Source: Salinivenus sp. | GTDB taxonomy: Bacteria > Bacteroidota > Rhodothermia > Rhodothermales > Salinibacteraceae | NCBI GenBank assembly: GCA_018609755.1 | Contig: JAHENZ010000049.1 | Location: forward strand, 1 to 64,000 | Direction: 5' to 3' | DNA: 64,000 nucleotides | Shown here: positions 8,681 to 17,185 of the stretch, piece by piece | Numbering within the stretch: the first letter of the stretch is position 1 | How the letters are laid out: each line of letters starts with the position of its first letter | Position numbers and translations under genes: made by a program | The notes under the pieces: model-generated | Databases searched by the model: none | What the model was told of the DNA's origin: nothing | The model's input: the letters and a program-made list of their open reading frames with translations, nothing else

Positions 8681-9094
8681 CTACGAAGTGGATCGACTAC
8701 TCACTTCCTGGAGGAATGCTTTTGCTTCTCGTATCGTCTCGTCCGTCACGTCCAGCTTCAAGCTTTCCAGTCGGACCTTCGTATGATGGTTTGTCGATCG
8801 GAGATAGACGATAAAGGGAGCGTCTGCAATGCTGAGATGCAGATCGCCTAGAATGAGCACCGTCGGATCCCCCGCGGGAGAAACCTCACGAAGATACCGT
8901 TTGGACCTTGCAACATTCTCAGCTTCCTTTTCAACCGTTTTCAGAGGACTTTCAATTTCGCGGCTGAGTTCAAAAAATTCCGGGGTTTGGGACTGAGCTT
9001 GCAAAGGCAGAGCGAGAACAACGCCCAGTAGTAGCAGCAGAATCGTGCGCACGGCGAGAAGTGAGAGCTTGTTCTTGGAAGAATCGGTAGGCAT
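8681..9094 (-). CDS. Exported protein of unknown function (cassette 2)
   Basis: 137 residues if started at the ATG at 9094, which opens directly onto a signal peptide (SLLAVRTILLLLLGVVLALPLQAQ). The frame stays open up to 9226, but that extension would read through the attC repeat and is probably not translated. The mature part is short and charged, with LILGDLHLSIADAPFIVYLRS and a basic/acidic C-terminus. I do not recognise it. Its start codon lies in the core site GTTATGC, and the stop codon abuts attC2 by one base. Confidence 0.6.
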   Translation of the reverse strand: MPTDSSKNKLSLLAVRTILLLLLGVVLALPLQAQSQTPEFFELSREIESPLKTVEKEAENVARSKRYLREVSPAGDPTVLILGDLHLSIADAPFIVYLRSTNHHTKVRLESLKLDVTDETIREAKAFLQEVSSRSTS

Positions 9095-9280
9095 AACGTG
9101 GAAGCTGAGGTGCGGAAGACGGGAAAACGCACAAAAAAACCGGTCCGCCCGAAATAACAAGGCCAGTCGCAGTCCCCATTCACTGGAATCGTCACTTCCG
9201 GTGGCGAACTCGACCCCATCTGACAAACGTTGATCGATGTCGGCAACAGCCCTCCGACAGCTCTAGCGAAGGATTATACC
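9091..9280 (-). repeat. attC1, putative integron recombination site
   Basis: An imperfect palindrome of about 190 bases between the lipoprotein gene and cassette 2. The left arm reads GTATAATCCTTCGCTAGAGCTGTCGG. The right arm, reverse complemented, reads GCATAACGTGGAAGCTGAGGTGCGG. The core site is GTTATGC (9091-9097). The left box has AAT in place of the AAC triplet, so it may be impaired. Its inner sequence is related to attC2. Confidence 0.6.
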
Positions 9281-9328
9281 AACACTACGGATTCTCTCGG
9301 ATTCACAACTTTCAAGCTATCTGGTTTC

Positions 9329-9766
9329 TTACAGCTCTACGCGGAATGATGACACCTCCCCTACTACGCGCTCTCCGTCTTCCATGGTCGCATTCCACCA
9401 AGAAACGCTAATCTCGTCCTCGTCCTCATCCATCAGGATCTCCTCAAATTCCACTACCCTCTGCTCGCCGGAGGGAATCGGGTCTCCCTCAAGGTTTGGA
9501 GGGTCTGAAAAAATTATGACCGGAATCTGGCTAGTGCCAACCACCCTGACCCAAATTGGCTCACTGCGGCGATTCTTGATCACAATCGCTTTGTCCTGAA
9601 CGGTTGACCTCACACCGTCAGATCCAAATGACACACCGTCAGATCCAGATGATTCCTCTTCTCCAAACAGCGAGCAACCCGTTAGGAGGAGACCGCATAT
9701 CAGGACTGGTGCCAAGAAGCGACCTGGAAGTGAGAAGCGGGTGAGGTGAGGACGAGGGATGACCAT
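9329..9766 (-). CDS. Lipoprotein of unknown function (cassette 1)
   Basis: A 145-residue protein with a lipoprotein signal peptide (FLAPVLICGLLLTGC, lipobox LLTGC, lipidated Cys near residue 31). After it come two short GSDGV repeats and a small beta-rich domain with an acidic EEILMDEDEDEISVSWW stretch. The fold is not recognised. It is the first gene downstream of the integrase remnant, the position where newly captured cassettes are inserted. Such small lipoproteins are common among chromosomal integron cassettes. Confidence 0.65.
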   Translation of the reverse strand: MVIPRPHLTRFSLPGRFLAPVLICGLLLTGCSLFGEEESSGSDGVSFGSDGVRSTVQDKAIVIKNRRSEPIWVRVVGTSQIPVIIFSDPPNLEGDPIPSGEQRVVEFEEILMDEDEDEISVSWWNATMEDGERVVGEVSSFRVEL

Positions 9767-9783
9767 GAGGTGATCCGAAGTTG

Positions 9784-9790
9784 TTAGGTA
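9784..9790 (-). other. Consensus RYYYAAC/GTTRRRY heptamer near cassette 1 start
   Basis: ACCTAAC on the minus strand (GTTAGGT on the plus) exactly fits the integron core-site consensus. It is 17 bases upstream of the lipoprotein start codon. No partner box is visible, so its role is uncertain and it may be chance. Confidence 0.25.
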
Positions 9791-9850
9791 AAAGACCGTT
9801 TCATCCGGATAGAATACACGTTAGGGCGTGTCGATGACCACTGATCGTCG

Positions 9851-9857
9851 GGATAAC
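9851..9857 (-). other. Possible attI/cassette junction (GTTATCC)
   Basis: GTTATCC on the minus strand matches the GTTAT pattern of the core sites found in attC1-attC4. It lies upstream of cassette 1 and before the integrase remnant, where the attI crossover point would be. It has no inverted partner, as expected for attI rather than attC. The call rests mainly on position. Confidence 0.35.
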
Positions 9858-10073
9858 ATACAATTATATGGCGTACGGCAGATAGTATAGTCTCAGCCTC
9901 CGCCAATCGACGTGCCTCCCACTGCAATACGGAGACAGTGGATCCTATACGCTTGCTCTTGTATAGTATAAATTAAGGTTTTAATTTTTCAATGTCACGT
10001 CTCGCCCAACGTCTTCTCCCATGTCTCTCTCGCCGCCCATCTCTTCTCGGTCTCTCCTCAATCGGATCCATGC

Positions 10074-10340
10074 GACCTGAACGCGACTGACGTGCATGCC
10101 TTCCTCAATCACCTGGCCATCGATCGCAACGTTGCTGCGGGCACGCAGAGCTAGGCGCTCAACCGACCCGGACGACGGACCCACGAAACGACACCACCGC
10201 TCCCCCTCCCCCATCCAGCGCACGGTTCGCGAGACGGCTTCGGGGGCCGCCCTCCTCATCACCGGCGCTGACTCTGCACTGCGTCCATGATCATAGTTCA
10301 CGGAGAGCTGATTGTAGACCTGCGGGGTCACGCCTTCTCC
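10074..10340 (+). pseudogene. Integron integrase (intI) remnant, internally deleted and frameshifted
   Basis: Three short pieces in IntI order lie on the plus strand. First, 10074-10154 reads DLNATDVHAFLNHLAIDRNVAAGTQS-stop-ALN. This matches the N-terminal SAM-like domain of IntI proteins (EVEAFLTHLA.ERNVAASTQNQALN). Second, 10159-10260 in another frame reads STDPDDGPTKRHHRSPSPIQ followed by RTVRETASGAA. This resembles the IntI segment STDPRSG..RRHH....QRA..A...AGI just before the catalytic HTLRH box. Third, VDLRGHAFSS near 10314 resembles VQDLLGHSDVS. About 110 residues between pieces one and two are missing. Strand and position, divergent from the cassettes and at their promoter end, are those expected of intI. 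Confidence 0.6.
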
Positions 10341-10458
10341 AGTCGCCGCCTCCCCCTGCTCGCAAAAACCCCGCAAAACGCCCCCCTCCGCGCTTTCGGA
10401 GAGCTCCCGGTTTCCCTAGCTTAGGACAACCGGTCTGTTTCAGCCACTGTGCCTCCCT

Positions 10459-12150
10459 ATGAAGGACTACCTCCAGACGCAACTTCGCCACGTACTCGAC
10501 GATCTCGGGGACGTGCCCGACGACTTCGACGTGTCTCTCGAAGCCCCCGCCCGCGAAGAGCACGGGGACCTCGCCACGAACACGGCCCTCCGCCTCGGCA
10601 GCATTTTAGAGGACAACCCGCGCTCGATTGCCGAGACGGTGGCTGAGAAGTTGCGCGAGCGTGTGGACCCGACGCGCATCAAGAGCGTGGAGGTGGCCGG
10701 ACCGGGCTTCATCAACTTCCGCTTTGCACAGGACTACCTGTTCGAGGGCCTCGCCGACCTCCTGGCCGAGGGCGAAACCTTCGGGCACTCGGACGGGGGC
10801 GCGGGGCAGTCGGCCCTCGTGGAGTACGTGAGCGCCAATCCCACCGGTCCCCTCACCGTCGGCCACGGCCGCAACGCCGTCCTCGGCGACACGATTGCCA
10901 ACCTGCTGGAGTGGACCGGCTACGACGTGACGCGCGAGTACTACTTCAACGACGCCGGGCGGCAGATGCGGGTCCTCGCCCAGTCGGTCCGCGCCCGCTA
11001 CGAGGCCATCGTGAGCGAGGACGCGGCCACTAAAACGATCACGCTCGACGACGACACCACGGTCGAGGTCCCGGCCAGTTTTCCGGAGGACGGCTACCTG
11101 GGCGAGTACATCGTCGACATTGCCGAGCAGGTGTACGACGAACACGGCGCATCCCTCCTCACTACCGAGTCGCTGGGCCCCTTTCAGGAGGCGGCGGAGG
11201 CGGCCATTTTCGCAGAGATTGAGGGCACCCTCCAGCGCCTCAACATCGAAATGGACAGCTACGCCAACGAACAGGAGCTGCACGACGACGGACTGGTGCA
11301 GGACGTCATTGACGGGCTCACGGAGGCGGGCCTCACCTACGAGGAGAACGGCGCACTCTGGCTCAAAACCACGGAGTTCGGCAAGGAGCAGGACACGGTG
11401 CTCGTAAAGCAGAGCGGCGAGCCGACGTACCGCACGCCCGACATCGCCTACCACAAGACGAAGTTCGAGCGCGGCTTCGACCTGATGATCGACGTCTTTG
11501 GGGCCGACCACCACGCGGCCTACCCGGACGTCCTCAACGCCATCGACGTGCTGGGCTACGACAAGGAAAAAGTAAACGTCGTACTCTACCAGTTCGTGAC
11601 GCTCGTGCGGGGGGACGAGCCGGTAAAGATGAGCACCCGCCGCGCCAACTACGTGACGCTCGACGACCTGATCGACCAGGTGGGCGAGGACGTGACTCGC
11701 TTCTTCTTCCTGATGCGCTCACCGGACACGCACCTGAACTTCGACCTGGAGCTGGCGCAGGAGGAAAGCGAGAAGAACCCAGTCTTCTACCTCCAGTACG
11801 CCCACGCCCGGATCTGCTCCGTCATCGACAAGGCGGAAGAGGTGGGGTTCTCGTACGACGAGGACGCGGATCTCTCGCTGCTCACGCACGAGGACGAGAT
11901 TGCGCTCATGAAGGAGCTGCTCCGCTTCCCCCGGGCGCTCCAGAATGCCGCCGACGCCCGTGCCCCGCACTTCGTCCCCAACTACCTGCGCGACGTGGCG
12001 ACCGCCTTCTCCCAGTTCTACGACAACTGTCAGATTATTGGCGAGGAGGACGACCTGGCCATCGCTCGCATGCACCTGGCCCTCGCCGCCAAGACGGTAC
12101 TCAAGAACGGTCTCACCGTGCTCGGCATTTCTGCCCCGCGAAGCATGTGA
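10459..12150 (+). CDS. argS: Arginyl-tRNA synthetase
   Basis: A 563-residue class I aminoacyl-tRNA synthetase. It has the N-terminal Arg-tRNA synthetase additional domain (residues 1-90), the HIGH-type motif in ANPTGPLTVGHGRNA (about 126-140) and a KMSKS-like loop VKMSTRRANYVTLDDL. The C-terminal DALR anticodon-binding domain includes the FSQFYDNCQI segment near the end. It charges tRNA-Arg. The length is normal. Neighbouring ORFs in other frames are shadows. It marks the conserved right flank of the integron-like island. Confidence 0.96.
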   Translation: MKDYLQTQLRHVLDDLGDVPDDFDVSLEAPAREEHGDLATNTALRLGSILEDNPRSIAETVAEKLRERVDPTRIKSVEVAGPGFINFRFAQDYLFEGLADLLAEGETFGHSDGGAGQSALVEYVSANPTGPLTVGHGRNAVLGDTIANLLEWTGYDVTREYYFNDAGRQMRVLAQSVRARYEAIVSEDAATKTITLDDDTTVEVPASFPEDGYLGEYIVDIAEQVYDEHGASLLTTESLGPFQEAAEAAIFAEIEGTLQRLNIEMDSYANEQELHDDGLVQDVIDGLTEAGLTYEENGALWLKTTEFGKEQDTVLVKQSGEPTYRTPDIAYHKTKFERGFDLMIDVFGADHHAAYPDVLNAIDVLGYDKEKVNVVLYQFVTLVRGDEPVKMSTRRANYVTLDDLIDQVGEDVTRFFFLMRSPDTHLNFDLELAQEESEKNPVFYLQYAHARICSVIDKAEEVGFSYDEDADLSLLTHEDEIALMKELLRFPRALQNAADARAPHFVPNYLRDVATAFSQFYDNCQIIGEEDDLAIARMHLALAAKTVLKNGLTVLGISAPRSM

Positions 12151-12312
12151 CCGCGGCAGGCCCAATCGAAGAGTACTTCGGTGGACGTTCTCAACAGACC
12201 GCCCCGGACGTTCCCTTGAAGACCACGAGCGCATCGGAGAGTGGGAGTGAAGGGGGACATTTTCCCCAACGACCAACAATCAACAACCAACCAGTCTTAC
12301 TTCTTACCGGCT

Positions 12313-12654
12313 CTACGCCACCGAATGGGCAATGGAGGCATCATCCAAGGTCGAATAGAGCTCCAGCATCGCCCCGGCGCCGTCCAGCAGCGAATGCATA
12401 CGAAGAACTTCGTCGGTACTCAACACTATGGTCTCCCGCCCGTCGAGACGCACCTGCCATCGACAATCGCAGTTGCACCGATACACCTGTGCGGCGAGCG
12501 GCTGCAGAGCGTCGTGAAGCGTTCGGATCTCTTCTGCTTGAAAGAGCCACTCTCGATCCCCGAGGGTAAGGGCAAGGCGCTCGTCCGTCGCCCAGTCTAC
12601 AGCCCCGTGCTCGGTGGAAAACAACGTCGTGGTGTCGGAGGTGGTGGAGCGCAT
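12313..12654 (-). CDS. Hypothetical protein with CNCDC cysteine cluster
   Basis: 113 residues, not recognised. It has a central cysteine cluster (YRCNCDCRWQVRL, about residues 58-70), preceded by a beta-rich LALTLGDREWLFQAEEIRTLHDAL segment. A similar second half follows (ETIVLSTDEVLRMHSLLDGAGAMLEL). The two halves look like a duplicated motif (strand, then an ...LS.DE..R.H.LL helix), suggesting a small two-repeat fold. The cysteines could bind a metal, but nothing proves it. It is convergent with argS. Confidence 0.6.
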   Translation of the reverse strand: MRSTTSDTTTLFSTEHGAVDWATDERLALTLGDREWLFQAEEIRTLHDALQPLAAQVYRCNCDCRWQVRLDGRETIVLSTDEVLRMHSLLDGAGAMLELYSTLDDASIAHSVA

Positions 12655-12972
12655 GCCTGAAAACGGATCGAGGGGTGATGTGACATCACGGACTATTTAG
12701 ATCGAATGTAAACAAGCAAAGTTTCTGCGCCCTATGACGGACGTGTAAAGGTTGCGCGAAGCCCGAACGCACCCCTGCGCAATCGCTAGTAAAGCGGTGC
12801 TTGATTACACTACGGACTACACCCGCCGCCTGTACAGATACGGCAGGCCGAATGCTGCCGCTCTCCGCCGAAACTGCACCCTCATGACTCTTGACTTGCA
12901 GCTGCACGGCATCATTGGTTCGGGAATGTCCAAGTGCCGTTGCGCCTGCCTCCTCTTGACCGATCCCTGGCA
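12655..12972. other. Gap upstream of lgt
   Basis: No gene is supported. The short frames here have no recognisable protein and no good start. It is the promoter region for both the CNCDC protein (minus) and lgt (plus). Confidence 0.5.
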
Positions 12973-13797
12973 ATGAGTTCACTGTCTATGCTCCTCCAGA
13001 TTCACTGGAACGTCGACCCGACGATCTTTCGCCTCGGCCCCCTCGCCCCTCGCTGGTACGGTCTGCTGTTTGCGTCGGGCTTCCTGATCGGCTTCTACCT
13101 GATGCGGTACGTCTTCCAGCGCGAGGACCGTCCGGAAACGGATCTGGACTTTCTGCTCCTCTACCTCCTCGGCGGCACGGTCATCGGTGCCCGGCTGGGC
13201 CACATCCTCTTCTACGCCCCCGGCTACTACCTGATGAACCCGTTCGAGATCATCGCCATCTGGGAGGGCGGGCTGGCCAGCCACGGGGGGCTCATCGGCG
13301 TCCCCTTCGCCATCTGGCTTTACAGCCGTCGCCGCGACGACCAGCCGTTCGTGTGGTTGCTCGACCGCCTCGCCGCTCCGGTCGCCCTCACCGGCAGCTT
13401 TATTCGCCTCGGCAACCTCTTCAACTCCGAAATCCTGGGCGTGCCGTCCGACCTGCCGTGGGCCGTCGTCTTCGAGCGCATCGATCAGACGGCCCGCCAC
13501 CCCGTGCAGGTGTACGAGTCCATTTCCTACTTTCTGATCTTTTTGCTGCTCTGGGGCCTCTACCGGAAGTGGGGCGAAGAGACGCCGCGCGGCTTCTTGA
13601 TCGGCCTCTTCTTCACGCTGGTGTTTGGCGTGCGGATCGTGCTGGAGCAATTCAAGATGGAGCAGGCGCACTTTGAGATCGCCCTCCCGCTCGGGATGAG
13701 CATGGGACAGATGCTCAGCATTCCCGCCGTGGCCATCGGCCTGTGGCTAGTGTGGCGCGCCCTGCAGTCGCCTGCGGAATCTACGGCGACCTCCTAG
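12973..13797 (+). CDS. lgt: Prolipoprotein diacylglyceryl transferase
   Basis: A 274-residue multi-spanning inner-membrane enzyme that adds diacylglycerol to the lipobox cysteine of prolipoproteins. Visible signatures are RWYGLLFASGFLIGF, GARLGHILFY, WEGGLASHGGLIG and the Lgt signature ALTGSFIRLGNLFNSEILG, followed by RHPVQVYESISYF. Seven membrane helices are plausible. I chose the ATG at 12973 over the upstream one at 12934 because the earlier extension is basic and unlike Lgt. Several lipoproteins in this window would be its substrates. Confidence 0.95.
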   Translation: MSSLSMLLQIHWNVDPTIFRLGPLAPRWYGLLFASGFLIGFYLMRYVFQREDRPETDLDFLLLYLLGGTVIGARLGHILFYAPGYYLMNPFEIIAIWEGGLASHGGLIGVPFAIWLYSRRRDDQPFVWLLDRLAAPVALTGSFIRLGNLFNSEILGVPSDLPWAVVFERIDQTARHPVQVYESISYFLIFLLLWGLYRKWGEETPRGFLIGLFFTLVFGVRIVLEQFKMEQAHFEIALPLGMSMGQMLSIPAVAIGLWLVWRALQSPAESTATS

Positions 13798-13917
13798 CGG
13801 CTCGAACCGCCGTGCGAGCGTCCCCCGACGATCCGGTGTGCAGGGACTCTTTCATTTTCCGGTGGCGAGACCTTCTTTATGGAGGGCAGGCCCGCCCTCG
13901 CTGAATGGTTTTCGCCC

Positions 13918-15270
13918 ATGCCTCGACCTCGTTTCTGGATCGGCCTGTTTCTGTTGGCGGGACTCGGAGTTCTCGCGTGGTCTTCTTCCCCTTCTGCCGA
14001 CACACATTCGCCGAGCACGAGGGGCGTGGCGTGGAGCGACCCCGTACAGGTGGCAACCGGCGAGGCCTATATGGGTCCCTGGCGCATGAACGAGTCGGAC
14101 TGGCGGTTCGTGGACGACCCGACCGTCGCTCTCGGGCGCAAGGACACCGCCGGTGTGGTCTGGACCGATCACGTCGAGCAGGATCTCTACTTCCAGGCCT
14201 ACGCGCCGGACAGGACGCCATTGCGAAGCTCTCCGGTGAACGTCTCTCGGACCCCGGACACCTTTTCCTGGCTTCCCCGCATGGTCTTTCCGACCGGGAG
14301 GCCGGATACCGTGTACGTCCTCTGGCAGGAGATCATCTTCTCCGGCGGCACGCACGGGGGGGAGGCGATGTTTGCGCGGTCCCTGAACGGAGGCCGCTCC
14401 TTTCAGGAACCGATCAACCTCTCACAATCCGTCGCAGGAGACGGAAAAGGCCGTCTGACCCAGGAAATCTGGGACAACGGGAGCCTCGATCTCACCGTGG
14501 GGCCGGAAGGCACCATTTACGCCTCGTGGACGGAGTACGAAGGGCGCCTTCTGCTCTGCCGCTCACCGGACACGGGGGCTCATTTCTCCGCCCCTGTCCA
14601 CGTAGCTGGGACCACAATCCGACCGGCCCGCGGTCCCTCCCTCGCCGTCGACTCGACCGGCACACTGCACCTCGCGTGGGCCGTGGGCGAAGATTCGGCC
14701 GCCGACATCCGCTACAGCCACTCGACGGATCCGTGGAGCGCCCTTGCCCCGCCCCGAACCGTGGCCGAAAGCGAAGGCCATTCCGACGCCCCATCGCTTG
14801 CGGTTGCGCCGTCCGGCACCCTGCACCTCGCCTACGGCGAAAGCCCCTCCGGTCCCTTCCACCAATACCACGTCCGCTACACCCGCTCCCCACCCGGTAC
14901 GGATTCATTTACGACTTCGACTGCGATTTCGGACCGGGCCCAACCCGACCGGGGAGCACACTTCCCGACCCTGCGCGTGTCAGACCGCGATACGCTGCAC
15001 GTACTGTGGGAGCGTTACCCGAATCGGAGCGATCGTCCACGGGGCCTCGCCTACACGACGTCGACCGACGGCGGCAGGACGTTCGAAGCGGCGTCGGTCG
15101 TGCCGGGCAGTGCCACTCCCGAGCACGGGTTCAACGGCAGCCAGCAGGGCCTGCTCATGGAAAAGCTCGCAGTGAACGGAAACGGAGACCTCGCGGTCGT
15201 CAACAGTACGTTTGATCGGGGCAACGCCAGCCACGTATGGCTCTACCGTGGACAGACCGGCGACCACTAA
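13918..15270 (+). CDS. Exported sialidase-like (BNR/Asp-box) beta-propeller protein
   Basis: 450 residues beginning with a signal anchor or signal peptide (FWIGLFLLAGLGVLAWSSS). The rest consists of repeated blades with Asp-box-like turns such as SLNGGRSF, SPDTGAHF and STDGGRTF, each spaced by strand motifs (TLHLAW, TLHLAY, TLHVLW). This is the architecture of exo-sialidase-type six-bladed propellers. The catalytic Arg triad of true sialidases cannot be established, so a carbohydrate- or protein-binding role is equally likely. The start at 13918 places the signal peptide at the N-terminus. Confidence 0.75.
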   Translation: MPRPRFWIGLFLLAGLGVLAWSSSPSADTHSPSTRGVAWSDPVQVATGEAYMGPWRMNESDWRFVDDPTVALGRKDTAGVVWTDHVEQDLYFQAYAPDRTPLRSSPVNVSRTPDTFSWLPRMVFPTGRPDTVYVLWQEIIFSGGTHGGEAMFARSLNGGRSFQEPINLSQSVAGDGKGRLTQEIWDNGSLDLTVGPEGTIYASWTEYEGRLLLCRSPDTGAHFSAPVHVAGTTIRPARGPSLAVDSTGTLHLAWAVGEDSAADIRYSHSTDPWSALAPPRTVAESEGHSDAPSLAVAPSGTLHLAYGESPSGPFHQYHVRYTRSPPGTDSFTTSTAISDRAQPDRGAHFPTLRVSDRDTLHVLWERYPNRSDRPRGLAYTTSTDGGRTFEAASVVPGSATPEHGFNGSQQGLLMEKLAVNGNGDLAVVNSTFDRGNASHVWLYRGQTGDH

Positions 15271-15301
15271 CTGTCCGACCTCTTGTTTCGGATCACCCTA
15301 C

Positions 15302-16468
15302 TCAGGTCTGCTCTCGTTCCTTTAGCGCCTGCGCCGCATGCGCGTAGCCGCCGTCCGCCCCGTCCACAAAGTGGACGTGCTCCTTTTCGTACTGGAACAC
15401 CAGACACGTAATCATCGCGGCGTCCGAGGCATCAAGGCCGTAGATGAGATTCCCGGCTTCATATTGTGCTTGGAGAAAAGCCTCCAACTCCTTTCGCTGC
15501 GCCTCCGTACTGGCAATCACTTGCCGGAGGGTCCCATCCATCTTGCGAAAGTCGGTGTGTTGCACCAGGTCCCGCTTGTAATTGCCCCACTGCGTCTTGC
15601 GGGTACTCCAGTCCGACGCCATGAGTACCATTCCGATCAGATTCTGCACCAGCACTTTCGGCCAGTACAGCAGGCGATTATGCCAACGTTGTCCGTGCGT
15701 CCGCACCCGCCGCTCCGACGACAGCTTCTGGGGCGATAGATTCATGCGAAGCTGACCGTGCAACACGGGCCGACTGTCGTCGTCTCCCCCGTAGATGTCC
15801 CGCAGCCGAGCAATGACGTCGTGGTAGATTCGGGCATTGTCTTGGAGGGAGGCCCCCGTGGCGTGCACCAGAAGCGACACAATTTCGTCCCGGTGGCTTG
15901 GCACCTGATCCCACCGGCATTCGAGGCCGGAGAAGTCGGCCGCCCCCTCCACGGAGGATGGTACGCCGAACGGTCCATCCGGCTCGGCTTTCACGCGCTG
16001 CTCTGCCACGTAGAGGCCACTGCCCATGAAGACGGCCTGCTCGATCACGTCCGACAGCCGGTACCGGGCGACCATCACGGTGTGGCCGTCTCGAATGAGG
16101 GTGTCGACCGGCACCATGCCCACGTCGAGGCGAAGACCAAATTCGTCCCGGGCCATCCGGCGCACACCTCCCAGTGCCTGCGTGACCGCCTCGGCCCGCG
16201 CCCCCGGCACACACAACACCGCCCCGTCCCCTCCAAAGACGTACGGAATCGACCGGTGCCCCACGGCGTTGAGCACGGCGGCAATGACCGACGCCCCGAC
16301 CACATTAACGTCCTTGTATTTCCCCTCGTCAATCGCCCCGGTCGAATCGCGCACGTCGCCCACGGCCACCATCCAGTCGTCCGGGACCGGTCGGTAGTGC
16401 TCCGGCGTCGCGACCTCCGAAAAGTCATCCAGGACCGGCAACTGATCGTAAAAGCTCTTGGAGGTCAT
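15302..16468 (-). CDS. DUF3095 family protein
   Basis: 388 residues matching DUF3095: VPDDWMVAVGDVRDSTGAIDEGKYKDVNVVGA at the N-terminus and IPYVFGGDGAVLCVP after it. These two aspartate-bearing segments resemble the metal-binding strands of class III nucleotide cyclases, to which the family has been likened. Its biochemical role is not established. The ATG at 16468 is preferred to the open frame start at 16513. It is convergent with the propeller gene and lies just downstream of a TetR regulator on the same strand. Confidence 0.75.
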   Translation of the reverse strand: MTSKSFYDQLPVLDDFSEVATPEHYRPVPDDWMVAVGDVRDSTGAIDEGKYKDVNVVGASVIAAVLNAVGHRSIPYVFGGDGAVLCVPGARAEAVTQALGGVRRMARDEFGLRLDVGMVPVDTLIRDGHTVMVARYRLSDVIEQAVFMGSGLYVAEQRVKAEPDGPFGVPSSVEGAADFSGLECRWDQVPSHRDEIVSLLVHATGASLQDNARIYHDVIARLRDIYGGDDDSRPVLHGQLRMNLSPQKLSSERRVRTHGQRWHNRLLYWPKVLVQNLIGMVLMASDWSTRKTQWGNYKRDLVQHTDFRKMDGTLRQVIASTEAQRKELEAFLQAQYEAGNLIYGLDASDAAMITCLVFQYEKEHVHFVDGADGGYAHAAQALKEREQT

Positions 16469-16538
16469 GAGAGGCCTTCCATGCGTGAGCAACGTGCTGT
16501 GACGGAACCGCAATTCCCTTCTTCGGGCCTTCTATCTA

Positions 16539-17105
16539 TCATGTCAACCCCTCCAGGAGGAGTTGCCACACGGCCTCAAACTGCTCGTCGATGGCTGGAT
16601 CGTCCCAGGTGTCTGAACGGGCCGGATGATGAAACCGGGCGGTCGCCTGAAAGACCGCGCGGGCGGCCGTCTCCGCGTCCTCCACGTAGAAAACGCCCTG
16701 TGCCCTCCCCTCTTCAAGAATCGCGGTCACTTGCGATTCCAGTTCATCCACGTGCTGGTCCACGACGCCCGTGGCCTCCTGCGCAAGATGGAAATAGGCC
16801 GCAAACATCTCGGGGTCGTCCCGACGCGCCTCGTGCTTGATCGACACCAGGGTGCCGAACCACTGATGGAGACGCTCGTCGGCGGGTCCGTCGTCGTCAC
16901 GGATAGATGCCAGCGGCCGCTCTACCTGCCGCAGCCACCGGCGCGTCACGGCTTCAAACAAGGCATCCTTGCTCGAAAAATGCCGGTAGAGGGTGCCATG
17001 GCTCACGTCCAACGCACGGGCTACGTCCACGACGTTCGTCTTCTCGGGCCCGAAGCGACGCAGCACGTCCTCGGTCGCGTCCAGGATGTCTTCGGGCGTG
17101 GGCAT
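16539..17105 (-). CDS. TetR/AcrR family transcriptional regulator
   Basis: 188 residues. The N-terminal helix-turn-helix is clear (TNVVDVARALDVSHGTLYRHFSSKDALFEAV, about residues 22-53), followed by a helical ligand-binding domain ending in a TetR_C-type tail (ARAVFQATARFHHP...FEAVWQLLLEGL). The ligand and targets are unknown. It is 70 bases upstream of the DUF3095 gene on the same strand, so the two may be co-transcribed. Confidence 0.88.
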   Translation of the reverse strand: MPTPEDILDATEDVLRRFGPEKTNVVDVARALDVSHGTLYRHFSSKDALFEAVTRRWLRQVERPLASIRDDDGPADERLHQWFGTLVSIKHEARRDDPEMFAAYFHLAQEATGVVDQHVDELESQVTAILEEGRAQGVFYVEDAETAARAVFQATARFHHPARSDTWDDPAIDEQFEAVWQLLLEGLT

Positions 17106-17185
17106 ACTTGGCTCGAATTTGGGATGTCACTTCGCGACCCAACATACCGACCCGGAGCCCCAGATCTCAAGGGTCATCACTTCCG

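Larger units (their letters stand above)
9767..10073. other. Gap between cassette 1 and the intI remnant
   Basis: No intact gene. It holds the core-site-like heptamers listed separately and an AT-rich stretch at about 9958-9992 (TATAGTATAAATTAAGG and a T-rich run) that could carry promoters for intI and the cassettes. The extreme 5' part of intI cannot be recognised here. Confidence 0.4.

Noticed and set aside
8681-9226. Extended start at 9226 for the cassette 2 gene
   Set aside because: The added 44 residues lie entirely inside attC1, and the signal peptide starts properly only at the ATG at 9094.
9981-10376. Minus-strand 131-residue frame over the intI remnant
   Set aside because: It is antisense to the recognisable IntI segments and has no protein signal of its own.
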